Source of the DNA: Ciona intestinalis | Taxonomy: Eukaryota > Chordata > Ascidiacea > Phlebobranchia > Cionidae | Length of the DNA stretch: 64,000 nucleotides | Direction: 5' to 3' | Assembly: GCF_000224145.3 (NCBI RefSeq) | Contig: NC_020170.2 | Location: forward strand, 4,728,646 to 4,792,645 | Shown: piece by piece, positions 1-11,452 of the stretch | Layout: each line of letters opens with the position of its first letter | How positions within the stretch are numbered: the stretch's first letter is position 1 | Notes under the pieces: generated by a model | The model's input: the letters and a program-made list of their open reading frames with translations, nothing else | What the model was told of the DNA's origin: nothing | Database searches by the model: none | Position numbers and translations under genes: made by a program

Positions 1-97
1 GGGAATTTATTCCTAAACCTGCTGGTTTATAGACAGCAAGCACCCCTTCAAGCATTCGAAACGCAGTTGGTGCATATGCGAACGATAGCGTCGACAT
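1..97 (-). CDS. TRUB2: TRUB2-like pseudouridine synthase, N-terminal fragment
   Basis: An open frame on the minus strand starts at the ATG at 97-95 and runs off the window edge after 32 codons. It contains LEGVLAVYKPAGLGINS. As I recall it, TruB-family pseudouridine synthases begin with a G-x-hydrophobic-KP-x-G segment, and human TRUB2 has a closely similar LHGLFAVYKPPGL near its start. TRUB2 is a mitochondrial protein that modifies RNA by converting uridine to pseudouridine. The catalytic Asp motif lies outside the window, so the family call rests on about 15 residues. TRUB1 or another TruB relative is possible. The gene points the same way as CHMP2B, about 0.9 kb downstream of it. Confidence 0.55.
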   Translation of the reverse strand, partial: MSTLSFAYAPTAFRMLEGVLAVYKPAGLGINS

Positions 98-1041
98 TTT
101 GATCCAACTGCAGCCAGTTTCTAGTGCAACGAGAAGAAATCCCTAAGTTTCTTGGGCTAAAATTAATAATAAATATTCAGCCCCAGCAGTTAAGCGTATA
201 CAATTTCGGACATAAGCGGCAGACTTCAATAAACGCAGGGGAGGCAGTGCCAGTTAGACACACAATCCTGTGAAACAAATTTCACCTTGTTTATGGTAAT
301 GTTTACTGATTAATGCAATGTAGAAATTTCCAGGATGGGCCTGTCTACCCTACCAAACACATCACTTTAATTATTACTTACTTTGTTTCTTTAAAAACAG
401 TAAATTCTAACCGAAACCAAATCTTACACAGACATGCCTACACTCCTATTTGCTTCACAAAACATACAAAGTTTTTCTTTAATAGAAGATGTTTTCATTA
501 AATTCAAACTATAAGTGCAAGACACAAAATATTCCCGTTCCTACTTTAGCAGCATGTATAGTTATTCTTATTATCCAGTTTAATTACTACAATAAAAACT
601 TAGAAATGTGTGAAATAATTTACTATAATTTACTGGTTAAAATAAAGGTACAATGTTTTTGATAATACCTTCAACTGATAAGGAAAGGCAAATATTGAGC
701 TAAAAGTACTTCCAATATTGTGGAGTACCAGCATAAGTTACAATGATATGAAAGCTTTCTTACATGTAACTGCATATCATTTGCATACCAATAACATACA
801 AGAAATATTGAAAGCACTTTGAAGAAGGTTTACACTTTCAACAGACGATCAGTAATAAAAAAATCTGATAATAGCACTTTGTAAGTAGTGGGTGAAATTG
901 TGGAATGAACCTCCATTTAAAGGTGACTTCCCATACTAAAAGGAAAAGCTAAACTTTTTTGATGTGCATTTATATCATGCTGCACAAAGATCTGAAAGAA
1001 CTAAGAAAATTGAAAGAGAAAAAAAGGTTTTTTTCATTATC
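98..1041. other. Spacer between TRUB2-like start and CHMP2B stop
   Basis: This stretch should hold the 5' leader of the TRUB2-like gene and the 3' UTR of CHMP2B. It is AT-rich. Two TTTAAT words near 363 and 578 read as ATTAAA poly(A) signals on minus. I see no other gene and no copy of the short repeat families found elsewhere in the window. Confidence 0.6.
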
Positions 1042-1668
1042 TCATTCTGCAGGTGCACGAAGTGCATTTAGTTTTGCTTCAATATCATCATATTCCCGGT
1101 TACTTTCACCAACATCATGTGAAGGAACGTTAACGCCTGATAATTTGCCGGACATTGAGACCCCAATTTCACTGAGGACTTGGCTCACAATTTGATCTTC
1201 TTCTTCCTCATCTCCTGGCTCCGAGAGGACACTATCCATTGTATCATTGATCATCTCTTCACTCATCTCCATCTTCGTGCTTTCCTGTTCAAACTGCTGC
1301 ATGATCTGGGCCATGCGTTTAGGGTCCATTTGCTTATTAACTTTACCCATAGTTTGCGCAGTTTTACCCATAGCATTCGCCATTTTCATATTAGCATGCA
1401 TGCCTTTAGTCTTTAACCCTACAGAAGTAATAGTGGAGCTTGTGGCATAAGATCTATTTTTCTGCTTTCGCATTTGCACAAGTTGCTTCGCCAGAATATT
1501 ACAAGCTTGTTTATTTCCTTGTTTCGCTGCTTTTTTAATTTCCATCTCCAATTTCTTCTCCTCTTGTTCCATCTTCGTCCGATCCCTCGTTAGCTCCCGT
1601 TGTGTCCTCTTCATCTGACGATCCTGATCCCGAAGTTGTTCTTCCACTGTCTTCTTTTTTCCAAACAT
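1042..1668 (-). CDS. CHMP2B: Charged multivesicular body protein 2b (ESCRT-III subunit)
   Basis: A 208-aa single-exon frame. The start is the ATG at 1668-1666 (MFGKKKTVEEQL); an upstream in-frame TTG was not used. CHMP2B is an ESCRT-III filament subunit that drives membrane scission at endosomes, during cytokinesis and in autophagy. The N-terminal half is basic and helical, with LEMEIKKAAKQGNKQA and LAKQLVQMRKQK matching the human CHMP2B core. The middle has KMEMSEEMINDT, and the tail is acidic (EPGDEEEEDQIV). The C-terminus ends with DDIEAKLNALR, a MIM1-type motif expected to bind the MIT domain of VPS4. Human CHMP2B is 213 aa, so the protein looks complete. It fits CHMP2B better than CHMP2A because of the IKKAAKQGNKQA and TSVGLKTK regions. 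The vertebrate gene has introns; this copy has none. Confidence 0.93.
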   Translation of the reverse strand: MFGKKKTVEEQLRDQDRQMKRTQRELTRDRTKMEQEEKKLEMEIKKAAKQGNKQACNILAKQLVQMRKQKNRSYATSSTITSVGLKTKGMHANMKMANAMGKTAQTMGKVNKQMDPKRMAQIMQQFEQESTKMEMSEEMINDTMDSVLSEPGDEEEEDQIVSQVLSEIGVSMSGKLSGVNVPSHDVGESNREYDDIEAKLNALRAPAE

Positions 1669-2707
1669 TTTGATCAATTTGTTTATATTATCCTTGTACA
1701 GATTTAACTAAAAATAAAATAGAAAATATGCATTAAAAAATCATACCAATTATATATTGGGACCCATACCATTAGTACTTTGCTATTTTAACAAACTATC
1801 AATGATCACTGTGCTATGTATATTACTGAAAAAAAAACACACCACAACGGTAGCAGTATCGGGATTTGGAAGTATATACCCTCTTTAGTTTACATATGAT
1901 GCTACTACCGCTGTGCTAGAGCGAGATGAGTACATTACATTTATTTCCAGTATATTATTTACACAGAGCTGTACCCACCTTACCCAATAGAACCCACAGT
2001 TTGTGCCTTGACAGCTACACTGTATGTACCTTTATTGAGCTTTACCGATGGTACTCAAATACTAAAACACTGTTAACTATTACGTTACGCATCGACGTCC
2101 GCTATCACGTGCCCCTGGTCATATGGTTATGAAAGTAGCTATTACGTCACAACGCTAAACTTGTATTCGCAACAATACTTAATCAAAAAGTCGTTTTTTT
2201 GTTAGCTTTTACGTAAAATTATGATCTAGCACTGTCGTGGAAGGTATTGACACAATTGTATGAGGAAATATAGCCAAATTTATAAAGCAACATGGCTAAA
2301 GGTCAATAGAACTATTTTATTTGAGGAAAATCGACCTAATTATGTAATTACTACTGCATGTTTTTAAAAAATGCGTCTTTTAAAATTAGAAAATAAAATG
2401 AAACTTATTGCGATTCTCATATTGGCTCCCTAATAGATTTTCACCAAGCGTGACGTCAGGTGATGTGACGTCGAGTGTTTTGTTTTGATGTCTTTGCGCC
2501 GATCGCGAGTTCGCGGTTCCGTGTTCTTTTCAGATCGCTGTATGTTTAGCCACTGTAGGTTAAACTGACAGTTATATAATACAGATATCGTTGCAAGATT
2601 TAGATATATTTAACCTAGTACGGTCCTAGCATTGGTGTATTACCTTCATTTCGTTTGTTTTCCAGTTAGATCGGTACAAAAACTATTTTAGCTGACGTGT
2701 GCAAAGT
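1669..2707. promoter_or_regulatory. Divergent promoter spacer between CHMP2B and PAIP2
   Basis: The two genes are transcribed away from each other across about 1 kb, so this spacer should hold both promoters. Near the PAIP2 side it has a full palindromic CRE word, TGACGTCA at 2451-2458, and a second TGACGTC core about 15 bp further on. These are the consensus for CREB/ATF factors. GC content and CpG rise from about 2440 to 2530, consistent with a start region. Function is inferred from position only. Confidence 0.5.
2451..2458. promoter_or_regulatory. Palindromic CRE (CREB/ATF site)
   Basis: The sequence is exactly TGACGTCA, about 250 bp upstream of the PAIP2 start codon, with a related TGACGTC at about 2466-2472. 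The match is seen directly; occupancy by CREB/ATF is inferred. The same core also occurs by chance inside coding exons of this window, so a site alone is weak evidence. Confidence 0.4.
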
Positions 2708-5200
2708 ATGAAAGGACCTCCGGAGACTTTAAAGGAAGCAGAAGCTGGCGGGGCAGTTGTTGAATTAAGGTGCGGTGAAATGTTTTGTAATATTTTTTTA
2801 CATAAACATCTATCATTTAAAGTTTACCAAATTTGACTTCTGATTTTTATGATTTGTGTATTGTGTAAGATTTGATCATTGATTTTCTAGCTTTTCTACC
2901 TATTTTTAATATAGATTTAAGTTTAAAAAAATCTTGTTTATAACTTTAATATTACTTAAAGGCACAACCTGCCTCACATGGTATATAGTGTAACATGAGA
3001 TAGTCGATGTAATAAGTGTATGACTAATACATACACGCAATTCATTTGTTTATGACGTAGTTTAAAATTGTAGTAACTGTTTAACGTATGCCCACTTGTG
3101 TATTAAAATAGATTTGGCATTAATGACGCATGAGTTAATTGTGGAAATTTTACAAGAAATAATTACAGCCCAATCATATTACAAAATTGCCCTCATTTTG
3201 TAATATTTGTATTGGAACTGACCAAAAATCAATGTTTTATGCACCTTCAATAACAAATGTTAGTTTTTGACTATTTTAAGCTGCCTAACCCTATCCCAAA
3301 ACAGTTCAAACAGAATACACTTATGCTAGAGTCAAACCCCCCAAAAAAAATTTAAACGGGTCTTATTTTGTAAAACAGAACGGCTGAGATTCATGCTGTA
3401 GTTGAACCATCCCCAGTAAACAATGAACCAATGAATGCCCAAGATTTGCTCGAGCAATACAGCTGGATGGCTGAGGCAGAAGAATTTGATCAACAGGTTT
3501 GCTTTTTGCATAGTTGTTTTACTAAATCTTAGACAATGTTGCAAAACCTAGTTTTGGGAAATGATGTAATGGTCTATTGTATTCTGGTGTGGTGCAGCAG
3601 AGTGCCACGACATGGACCACGAGATTTAGTTTAGAGTTAGCCCTGTACCCCTAGGCGTAATGGTTACTTCGTCATATGTAGTCAAATATAAACATGTTTA
3701 GGTATAGCTTCTGATACAAAGCTTGATTTATTCAATCTAGCTTTTTTAAGAAATTAAACTGATTTTGTTTTATTTAATTTTTTGTTACCACTCTCTGTGT
3801 TGGCATTAACAATAATTTGGCGAATCCATCAGGCATGAAATTAACGCAAAATATATATATATAGTTGGAAATAATTAAATTATGTGGTATGCCTGCTATT
3901 CCATGTTAATTCAATTCTATGACATGTTTTTGTGTTTAATTTCCATATTTTTGTATTCCTGTAGGTTATGGAGCAGATAAAGCAAGAGGATTACATTGAA
4001 CAATGTTTTGAAGACATGTGGAATGAGGAGGCAAGGGTGGTTGGTCACAACCCCATTAACAGTGAAACAGGTTCGTAGTGATGTTGTTTAACTGTACAGT
4101 TAGCTCATGGTGCTGCACTATAAATGTAAGATGCTTGTAATGGAACTGGTTCAATGTATTCCAGTAAGCTAGTGAATTAATCCCCTTTAAGTTATGTAAG
4201 CTATACACTTGATATAAGCTTAAGTAGTGTATGGGTTTATGTTTTTCAATTATGATTTGTAATGAAATACAAACTTTCCAATACATATATTATGCCGTAA
4301 TAAATTGTTTTTACTTGGCTGCTGGTAAACAAGTAAAACACAATTAAACTGTAAACAGAGATTTGTAATTTAAGATGTGTGTGACTCAATGGGTTGGTGT
4401 AATGTTTCAAAGAAGACACTTACATACGCTTGCTAAAATCACAAAAGTGGCACCATGATCTACAAATAATACTTATGTAATATTTGTTTAATCCCACCCA
4501 TAAAGACGTATGTGTTTGCACAAGTTAAAGATATATATTTAATCAACAAATTGAAACCTAGATGCAACAGCAATTGAAAATGCATGTAACGGTTCATTAG
4601 AGGATTCTGTTACGAGCCTTTCCCTTCGTGATAACCAACCACAGCTCGAAGTAAGATTAAGTTACAACCTAGCTTATATAAGCCAAATGTGTATGGTAAT
4701 CATAAAAGGTCAATGGATATTTGCCTTTGCTTTCCCAGTAAAAAACACGCCTTGTTATATTTACCAGTATGCTACAGTTCCTAAAAAGATTACAGCACTT
4801 CCTGCTATTTTAAATTGTGTTGTATAATTTTGTTTGTAAACAAATCACTGCGTCATCTTATTCTCTTGTTTATGACTCTTGTTCTCTCTAATGCTATAAA
4901 TGAACACATTGCTTCAGCTGTCTACAATGTTAGCTGCAATTTAAGCTAGCTTTAAGATCATTACAATTGTTCTGTTTTGAATTATTGGGAAAAATAAAAA
5001 AATAATACTCATGACTAAATATCACAAGTTTTTAATGAATTTCGATGCTGTAGTTGTAATTAATTGTAGATTTTGCAATATTTTTCTGTAGTTGGGCTTA
5101 TTAGTCTACCGTAATTTAAACCTAATGCAACTACTGTTAATAGGAGCACTTGAATCCAAACGCCGTCTCTTTTGTGCCAAGATGTGACAGTGATTCATAG
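2708..5200 (+). CDS. PAIP2: Poly(A)-binding protein-interacting protein 2
   Basis: Five exons, 2708-2769, 3379-3496, 3965-4070, 4562-4650 and 5144-5200, join in frame with GT-AG borders to give 143 aa. PAIP2 represses translation by binding poly(A)-binding protein and displacing it from poly(A) and eIF4G. Two family hallmarks are visible. The acidic central block (residues about 45-80) contains EQYSWMAEAEEFDQ and DYIEQCFEDMWNEE, matching the human PAM1 region. The C-terminal PAM2 motif is LNPNAVSFVP (residues 128-137), which binds the MLLE domain of PABP. Human PAIP2 is 127 aa, so length is normal. The last coding exon holds only the PAM2 tail. A candidate poly(A) signal AATAAA is at 5603-5608. 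No exon alone would be recognisable by length. Confidence 0.92.
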
Positions 5201-6245
5201 AATGTTGCATTTAATGCTTATTCTTGAAAACCAAAGTATTAAAAAAGAACTTATTGTTGTAAAGGATTCAGTTTGCTATCAAACACTATACATCATGGAT
5301 AAGTTTTTCCACCCCGTAACCGATCTCATTCTACGTTTAATATTTAGTTCTTCTGCATATCGGTGCTACTTCTGTTTCTACTTGCCTGGAACTGTTAGCA
5401 CCCACAAAAATATAGAGGATGCCACTTTATGTATTGTGCAATACAGAAGCAGCCGTTGTGCAAAAATGGGAATTTGTTTTTTTTTGGTGGAGTTTTTTTT
5501 AACTTTGAACATTCGCCTTTGTTACAATTTTCTTCTACTTTTTATTCCTTCGGTTTCACGTTTCACTATTCTTTTTGTTTTTGCTCAACTTGTTTGACGT
5601 TAAATAAACTCTACCCTTTTCCCACCCAGAGCATTATTTAAACAGAGAATAAATTGTTTTTTTTTTAAATGTTTGGAAAATAGATTGAGCTGGATGCTGC
5701 TATAATGTTGTTAACTTGATCCTTAAATCAACCAAACTATCTGGTCACACCAGAGCCTGAGTTGCTCCAATTAAAAGAAGTTGTGTAAGTATCATGGAAT
5801 ATCTGTAGAATGTTATTGAAGTGGTACAATCATGAAATATATAGTTTGTGGAGCATGCATTCTCCAATATGTTGTGTGTGACTATTTAGATTTTTTTTAA
5901 TATAATAGTATTTATAAACATTAGAATTACGTACAATTTAATACAAACATATTCGGTTACATAACCGACGTCCCCATAATTTAATTTCGCAATGCTATTT
6001 CTACCGTGTTGCTCACTCAAGCAAGACGATATGACAAAATTCTTCTCAGTTCAAGTTCGATTTGAAAGTTCGGTAGCGTTTCGTAAAGGCTTATTATTTT
6101 ACGTTCTAAAGCCGTAAAACGTTTACTCTATGGCAGAAATAGTAACCAGTTTATATATTTGTACAGACCATCATGCAGGACTGCTTCCTACTGAAAACAG
6201 AAACCAATTTCTTGTCGTAGGATTCGAACAGTGATGTTGTTAAAA
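5201..6245. other. PAIP2 3' UTR and CBFB upstream region
   Basis: The first 400 bp looks like the PAIP2 3' UTR, ending near AATAAA at 5603-5608. Open frames here lack any recognisable protein. From about 5940 the sequence becomes richer in CpG and should contain the CBFB promoter and leader. I see no additional gene. Confidence 0.55.
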
Positions 6246-9147
6246 ATGCCTCGTGTTGTTTCCGACCAGAGAGCCACATACGACTCAAACGAACTATTTC
6301 GACGCCTGAGCCGAGACACAGAGGTAACTACTTCTTATACACTGTTGCTGGCAGGCATAATGTAAACCTAACTTTTTACTGTACTATGGTTTTTAGTTTT
6401 TACATAAAAGTAAAAAAATGAGAAAACATGTGTAATATGTAATTAAAATAAATTAACCATAAATTATTATTCCGCTAAACAGTGTGTCAACAAAAAATAA
6501 CCTTAACATTTCCCACAATATTTTTTCCACTAACTGTTGAACCCACTATCCTTTAATTAACGACTCCGTTTCCATAGTCATACTTTGTCAATTTACGCAA
6601 TATCTTGTACAATAAATATGGTTAAGGTGCTGCTAAAGAATCCTCTTCTTACGCTATCTGCTAACCCGTAACCACTAGCCCTAACTACTGGCTCATATAA
6701 ACACTAGTTACACCTCTTTAACCACTAACCAATGCCAGATACCTAATAACCCTAACTACCAACTTCTAACACCTCCCACCAGTCAAATATGTATCATACC
6801 TATGAATTCTTTACTAGTGGCATCGTTAATTTTGTTCCAATGTTTCTTTCAGATAAAGTACACCGGCTACAGAGACAGAGGGACAGAGGAACGCCAACTT
6901 CGTTTTCAAAACAGTTGCCGAGCAGGAAGAGCTGAAATTGTAAGTTTAGCAAAAAAACATTAACCAGATTTTAACATATTAACATGTTTCTCTTTTTGGG
7001 ACCAGAACCTTACAGTTGATTGCTGTTTGGAATTGGTGAGACCTCACCCCTATAGATTAAACTATCTATACCACTTATTATTGCAAATGTCTTCCGTTAT
7101 ATTTGATTTCCTATTGTTTCAAACATTAGCTTATTTAATATTCCTACAAAAATCACTGTGGTTAGGTTTTTCTGTAGGAAATAATTTGTTTTAATTCATG
7201 AATTAAAAACTTGCAGGCATTTGTGGGTTCTGGTACAAACTTCACCCTGCAGTTTTACCCATGGAGCGTAGAAGGTGGGCAGGGGATCACCCCACCCAAG
7301 GACTACGTCAACTTTGACAGAGAACCTGGAAAAGTAAGTGGAAAAAAAGTTTTTTTTGTGAATACGTTTTCATCAAAAAGTCCTAATTGCACAAGAAATT
7401 AGTTCTTGGATTATATAAATGGTGTCTAACATGATTTGTGCAGTTTATAAGAAAAATTGTAAAATGTTTATTATGTGTGTTTTATTATATGAATAAAACC
7501 TATGTATATAAGTGTAAGACCGATACAACATACTATACTATAGCCTATTGATGACTATACTTTGTTTGAGATGTAAACTTTGAACTTCGAGATGGATCGC
7601 GTGTTTTGTGTTTACATAGTTGTAATTAAGCGCTCTACACACAGGTGCATTTAAAGGCGCCATTTATTTTGAATGGTGTGTGTGTGTGTTGGAAGGGGTG
7701 GATGGATCTTCATAGGTTGGAAGGCATGGGAAGCATAGTGTATGATGAGGAAAGAGCTCAGGTAAGAAGTCATCTATTTCTGATTGGAATCGTGAAAGTT
7801 TTTCTGTTACTTCCGTTTCCAGACATAATGGTAATAAACCAGACATAATTGTAGTTAAATATTATTTTACAGCTCATCTGGTATAAAAAATACGTAGTGT
7901 ATTTTCCGACATTTTACATACACTATGTTTTTTTTTATACCAGATAAGCCTCTAAAAGAATATTTGAAAGTGTTTAAGTGAAAATGGAGCCATGTGAAAG
8001 GGGTTAGACTTTATAAATGGATTTATTGGAAAATTGATTCATTTTGGAGTAAATTTTCAATAATTAAGCATGAAGCAGCAATAAATTTGTATTTCCTGGG
8101 TTTGTTTATTTTTTTTTGCTTAAAAGGTTATAAGGGTAAATAAATGAATTCTTTTAATCAAGCAGTAACTATAAAAATGTGCACAAAACTATTTTTTTTG
8201 TCTTTCAACGCTTAATATAAATATTAAAATATATATATATATATATCATTTTATTATATATTTGATTAAAGTAACAAAGTCATAGTAATTAATGATCGAA
8301 GAGATGGAAATTAAGAACAGATCCTACTTGTTTAAAAACGTCGGAATTACATTTTTTACACTTGTTTATGAATTTTTAGCACGCCTGAAAGGTTGTCCAA
8401 TTAAAATTCCTGTGTCAACACGACAACACCCTTGCACAAGTTTTCACACATTAGTAAAGACACGGTTGCACTAACAAAAATATTTCACATAGCGAAGTAA
8501 TGGAAATTACCTGAAAAAGGGTATATATTGGTTATATTGTGCTAATACCCAATCTTTTTTTTACTGATGTCATTATTTTTACTAATGCATTTATAACAAC
8601 CTGATCAAACCTGGTCAAGTTAAAAAAATTTCTTGTTTACAATCTTTTAAGAGCAGTAAAGACAGTGAAGCAGCATAGCTATTATACTGTGATGGCGCTG
8701 TGGTTTTGTGGTCGTTAGGAATTAAATTGTTGACACGGTTTTCTATTATGTAGCTAGAGGCAACACGTCAGGGTGGGAGTATGCAACAACACATGCACAA
8801 AACTTCCAATCCAAAAACACAGGTATATATATATATATGGAAAATATGGCTTTGAATTGGAATACAAAATGTTTAACTGTTTAACCGTATTATGCTATCA
8901 AACACTATATTTGCTGGAACTTTAGATTATGCCTTGTTTTTACATTTTTAAGAATATTTTGTTTGAGTTCTAATCTATTTGGGTGAGGTCCTTGTCAAGA
9001 ACCTGGATTTATGCCAGATTTAGCCCATTACCCCACTGTTTATGTATGTCATTCTTTGTTTAAACACAGTTGCACTTTTAGAATCATAAGCACCCTGCCA
9101 CTGGAGGCAGTAGTGGTCAAATAGACAAACGCCCAAGGCTTCATTAG
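6246..9147 (+). CDS. CBFB: Core-binding factor subunit beta
   Basis: Six exons, 6246-6323, 6853-6939, 7217-7333, 7645-7761, 8754-8822 and 9082-9147, all join in phase 0 and give 177 aa. CBF-beta is the non-DNA-binding partner of RUNX factors; it stabilises Runt-domain binding to DNA. The start MPRVVSDQRATYDSNELFRR matches human MPRVVPDQR. Further matches are EIKYTGYRDRGTEERQLRFQ, GTNFTLQFYPWSVEG, and the last folded segment LNGVCVCWKGWMDLHRLEGM with YDEERAQ. The folded heterodimerisation domain is complete (about residues 1-136). The tail of about 45 residues is short and rich in His, Gln and Ser, and differs from the human one. The exon borders in the folded part resemble the vertebrate gene. 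AATAAA at 9195-9200 is a likely poly(A) signal. Confidence 0.95.
6640..6785. repeat. CTAAC-rich low-complexity tract in CBFB intron 1
   Basis: The tract repeats degenerate words such as CCCTAACTAC and AACCACTAACC, almost free of G. It lies inside intron 1 of CBFB. It resembles decayed telomere-like or minisatellite sequence but has no clean unit. Confidence 0.4.
7872..7950. repeat. Fold-back element (CTGGTATAAAA family)
   Basis: The two halves, CATCTGGTATAAAAAATACG and the reverse complement of ACTATGTTTTTTTTTATACC, are inverted copies about 20 bp apart, so the segment folds on itself. It sits in CBFB intron 4. Related sequence is found at 40690-40770, 53583-53765 and 53800-53870. Confidence 0.55.
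8983..9070. repeat. Dispersed repeat fragment (ATGCCAGxxTTxGCCCATTACCCC)
   Basis: The words GTGAGGTCCTTG and TTTAGCCCATTACCCCA recur, diverged, at 50462-50545 and 54645-54725. I cannot assign a class or define the ends. Confidence 0.35.
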
Positions 9148-9248
9148 AAACAGGTATGTGGTTTCATCAAGTTACCAGCTCACAGATTTATTTCAATAAA
9201 TAAAAGAATAACATTTTAGATTTGGTTTTCAGTGGAATACACCACTTA

Positions 9249-9450
9249 TAGTACTGTGGTATAAGACGGGACACCTTAGCACATAATATCAATATATCGT
9301 GATTGTGTTTTAAACAATTAACAATGGTCTATGGTAGTCGTGAGGATTTCAGGATACCGTTTTATGATTCTTTGCATGTTCTTTGTTTACAACCAATTGG
9401 GGGGAAAAATAGAATGAAAGGTGTCCCATCTTCCCCCACCCCACCATATA
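9249..9450 (-). mobile_element. Short TIR element, copy 1
   Basis: A member of the window's main MITE-like family: about 190 bp, ends near AGGGTGGGGGAAGATGGGAC in inverted orientation, inserted at TA-rich sites. This copy is full length and reversed relative to the orientation I use as forward (the one with GTAGTAAACAAAGAACATT in its left half). Confidence 0.8.
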
Positions 9451-10826
9451 TATTATTTGCACTGCACCATTTTATTTTCTTCACTTTTTTGCCAATGATT
9501 TATCATTTATATTATTTTGTTCACATTTTCCCACACCTTATGTACTTTCACTTTCAGATTGCTGCTGAATCTTGAAAAGAATCCAGTGTACTTAACCCAG
9601 CTTTTACCTTTCAATCGTATTGTCACAAGGCAAAGTCTTGCTCTACAGTGTGTCTTGCTTTTTACTTTTTTTTCTTCCGGTAAAGTTCATTTTCTCTCAC
9701 TTTGTTAAACAAGTCACCGGGCACCGGCGTTCCCTTTCAGAGATTTTAACTGTTAATGTTTTTAGTTCAAAACACGTCGAATCTAATTCGAGACTGTGAA
9801 GCAGTTAAACTGCGCCCTAAGTTGCTATAAGTGATCAAAGGCCACTGGGTAGTTGTTGTACAGACGCACACTGCTTGTCTGTCGCCGAAAATGTTGCCAA
9901 ATAACCAACGACAATCGTTCTGTCTTCTACCGCCCCTCCCAGCAACGGCGCAACATAAGCAGTACTGCGATGGTGTATATCGTTCATTCTGCTTGCTTCA
10001 TCGCTGTATCACACAAAACATATTTGCTTCGCCCGGTTTCCGAAACAGCGGTACCCATATTCACCCACATTTGCGCTTTTCTAAACCCCCCAACACAACT
10101 AGCTTAAAAACCCAACAGCCGTCGTCCCACCACCCGAATTCATTTGTTTCCTAGTCGTCCGTTCGCTCTGCACAGCAGAAGTGTCATTTCATGGCGTCGT
10201 CTACTTTTCTATCCCTTCTAGTTAATTTTCTGCGATACCATGGATTTCGTTGCAGCCACCTGGCAACCCGCAGTATTCCAAACTAACAGAATGATTCCGG
10301 TAACTAACATTATGCTTTTCACGCAAAGTGCTCTATTAAAAAATAAATAACTACTGATAAGTGTTATTGCTACTTTATTCTTCTGCCAAAAACAATTTTA
10401 TTTCATACCGAAAATTTTAAGCGATAGAAAAGCAGAGTGTTTTGGCAGACAGGACGAGTGCGAAGTGGTGTACGCACCAGAGGCGCGACGTGTCCAATAT
10501 TTGCCACTAAGACCAGGTTTCAGCAGTGCGGGAAAATGAGTCATATTCCTACAAAGCGGAAATACTGCGACGGAGGTGTTTTACAAAGTTTGCTGGGCTT
10601 CGATGAAAAGAACTGTACAGGTCGGTTTTATTGCCACAACCGGGTTGCCATAAATTCAGTATTGCAAAGGCGGCATTGTGCGATGGCGTAACCGAATGAG
10701 GGTCGGACAAAACAGAAAAAGTGGTAAAATCGGGTAATAAAAAGTCGAAAAGGCTGCTTGAAACTGTATTCAAGATGATCTTCTGTGACTTCTTCTTATG
10801 TAAGATTCCAATGTGCATTATGTCGT

Positions 10827-10911
10827 ATAGTAGGGTGGGGAAAGATGGGACACAGTTTTATTCCATTTTCTATTGCAATTTGGTAGTAAACAAGAAAGTT
10901 CAAAGAAATAT
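10827..10911 (+). mobile_element. Short TIR element, copy 2 (left half only)
   Basis: It begins ATAGTAGGGTGGGGAAAGAT and matches the family through GGTAGTAAACAAG, then the match stops. The right terminal repeat is absent. Confidence 0.75.
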
Positions 10912-11040
10912 TTTTTTGTGTATTACTGTATTATTTTTACCGTTATTGTAATGCCTTCTACTGTTTTTCGTTTTAATGCCATCGGTTGTCCCGGTATAAA
11001 TCAAAGTTGGTACATAAACATGTTTATATATGGTTTCTGA

Positions 11041-11236
11041 TATAGTAGGGTGGGGGAAGATGGGACACATTTAGTACGTAATATCCAAATATCCGGATCG
11101 TATTTTAAACAATTAACAACGGTCTATGAAAGTCGTGAGGATACCGTTATAAAATGTTAAAAAATGATATTTGTTTTCGAAACAATTGGGACTAAAAAAT
11201 ATAATAAAGGTGTCCCATCTTTACCCACCCTACTAT
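11041..11236 (-). mobile_element. Short TIR element, copy 3
   Basis: Full length and reversed, with both terminal repeats. It is separated from the oppositely oriented copy 4 by about 20 bp. Confidence 0.85.
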
Positions 11237-11256
11237 GTACACGAGGCCCGTTAATA

Positions 11257-11452
11257 TACAGTAGGGTGGAGGAAGATGGGACACTTTTTAGATTTTTTCT
11301 CGTCCCATTTAGTAGTAAACGAAGAACATTAAATGATTTATAAAACTATATCCTCACGACTCCCATAGACCACCGTCAGTTGTTTTAAACACGATCAGGA
11401 TACTTAGATATTATGTGCTAAAGATGTCCCATCTTCCCCCACCCTACTATAT
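11257..11452 (+). mobile_element. Short TIR element, copy 4
   Basis: Full length and forward. The internal signature CTCACGACTCCCATAGACC and the right end CATCTTCCCCCACCCTACTA are well preserved. It forms an inverted pair with copy 3. Confidence 0.85.

Noticed and set aside
5172-5641. 141-codon plus-strand frame downstream of PAIP2
   Set aside because: It overlaps the PAIP2 last exon in another frame and then runs through AT-rich 3' UTR with a normal poly(A) signal.
6640-6785. Interstitial telomere array
   Set aside because: CCCTAA-like words are present but irregular; no tandem TTAGGG/CCCTAA array exists.
9831-10691. Several 80-107 codon frames in the CBFB-PPP1R2 spacer
   Set aside because: They overlap in different frames, lack known motifs and could not be joined into one reading frame; likely chance openness in a GC-richer patch.
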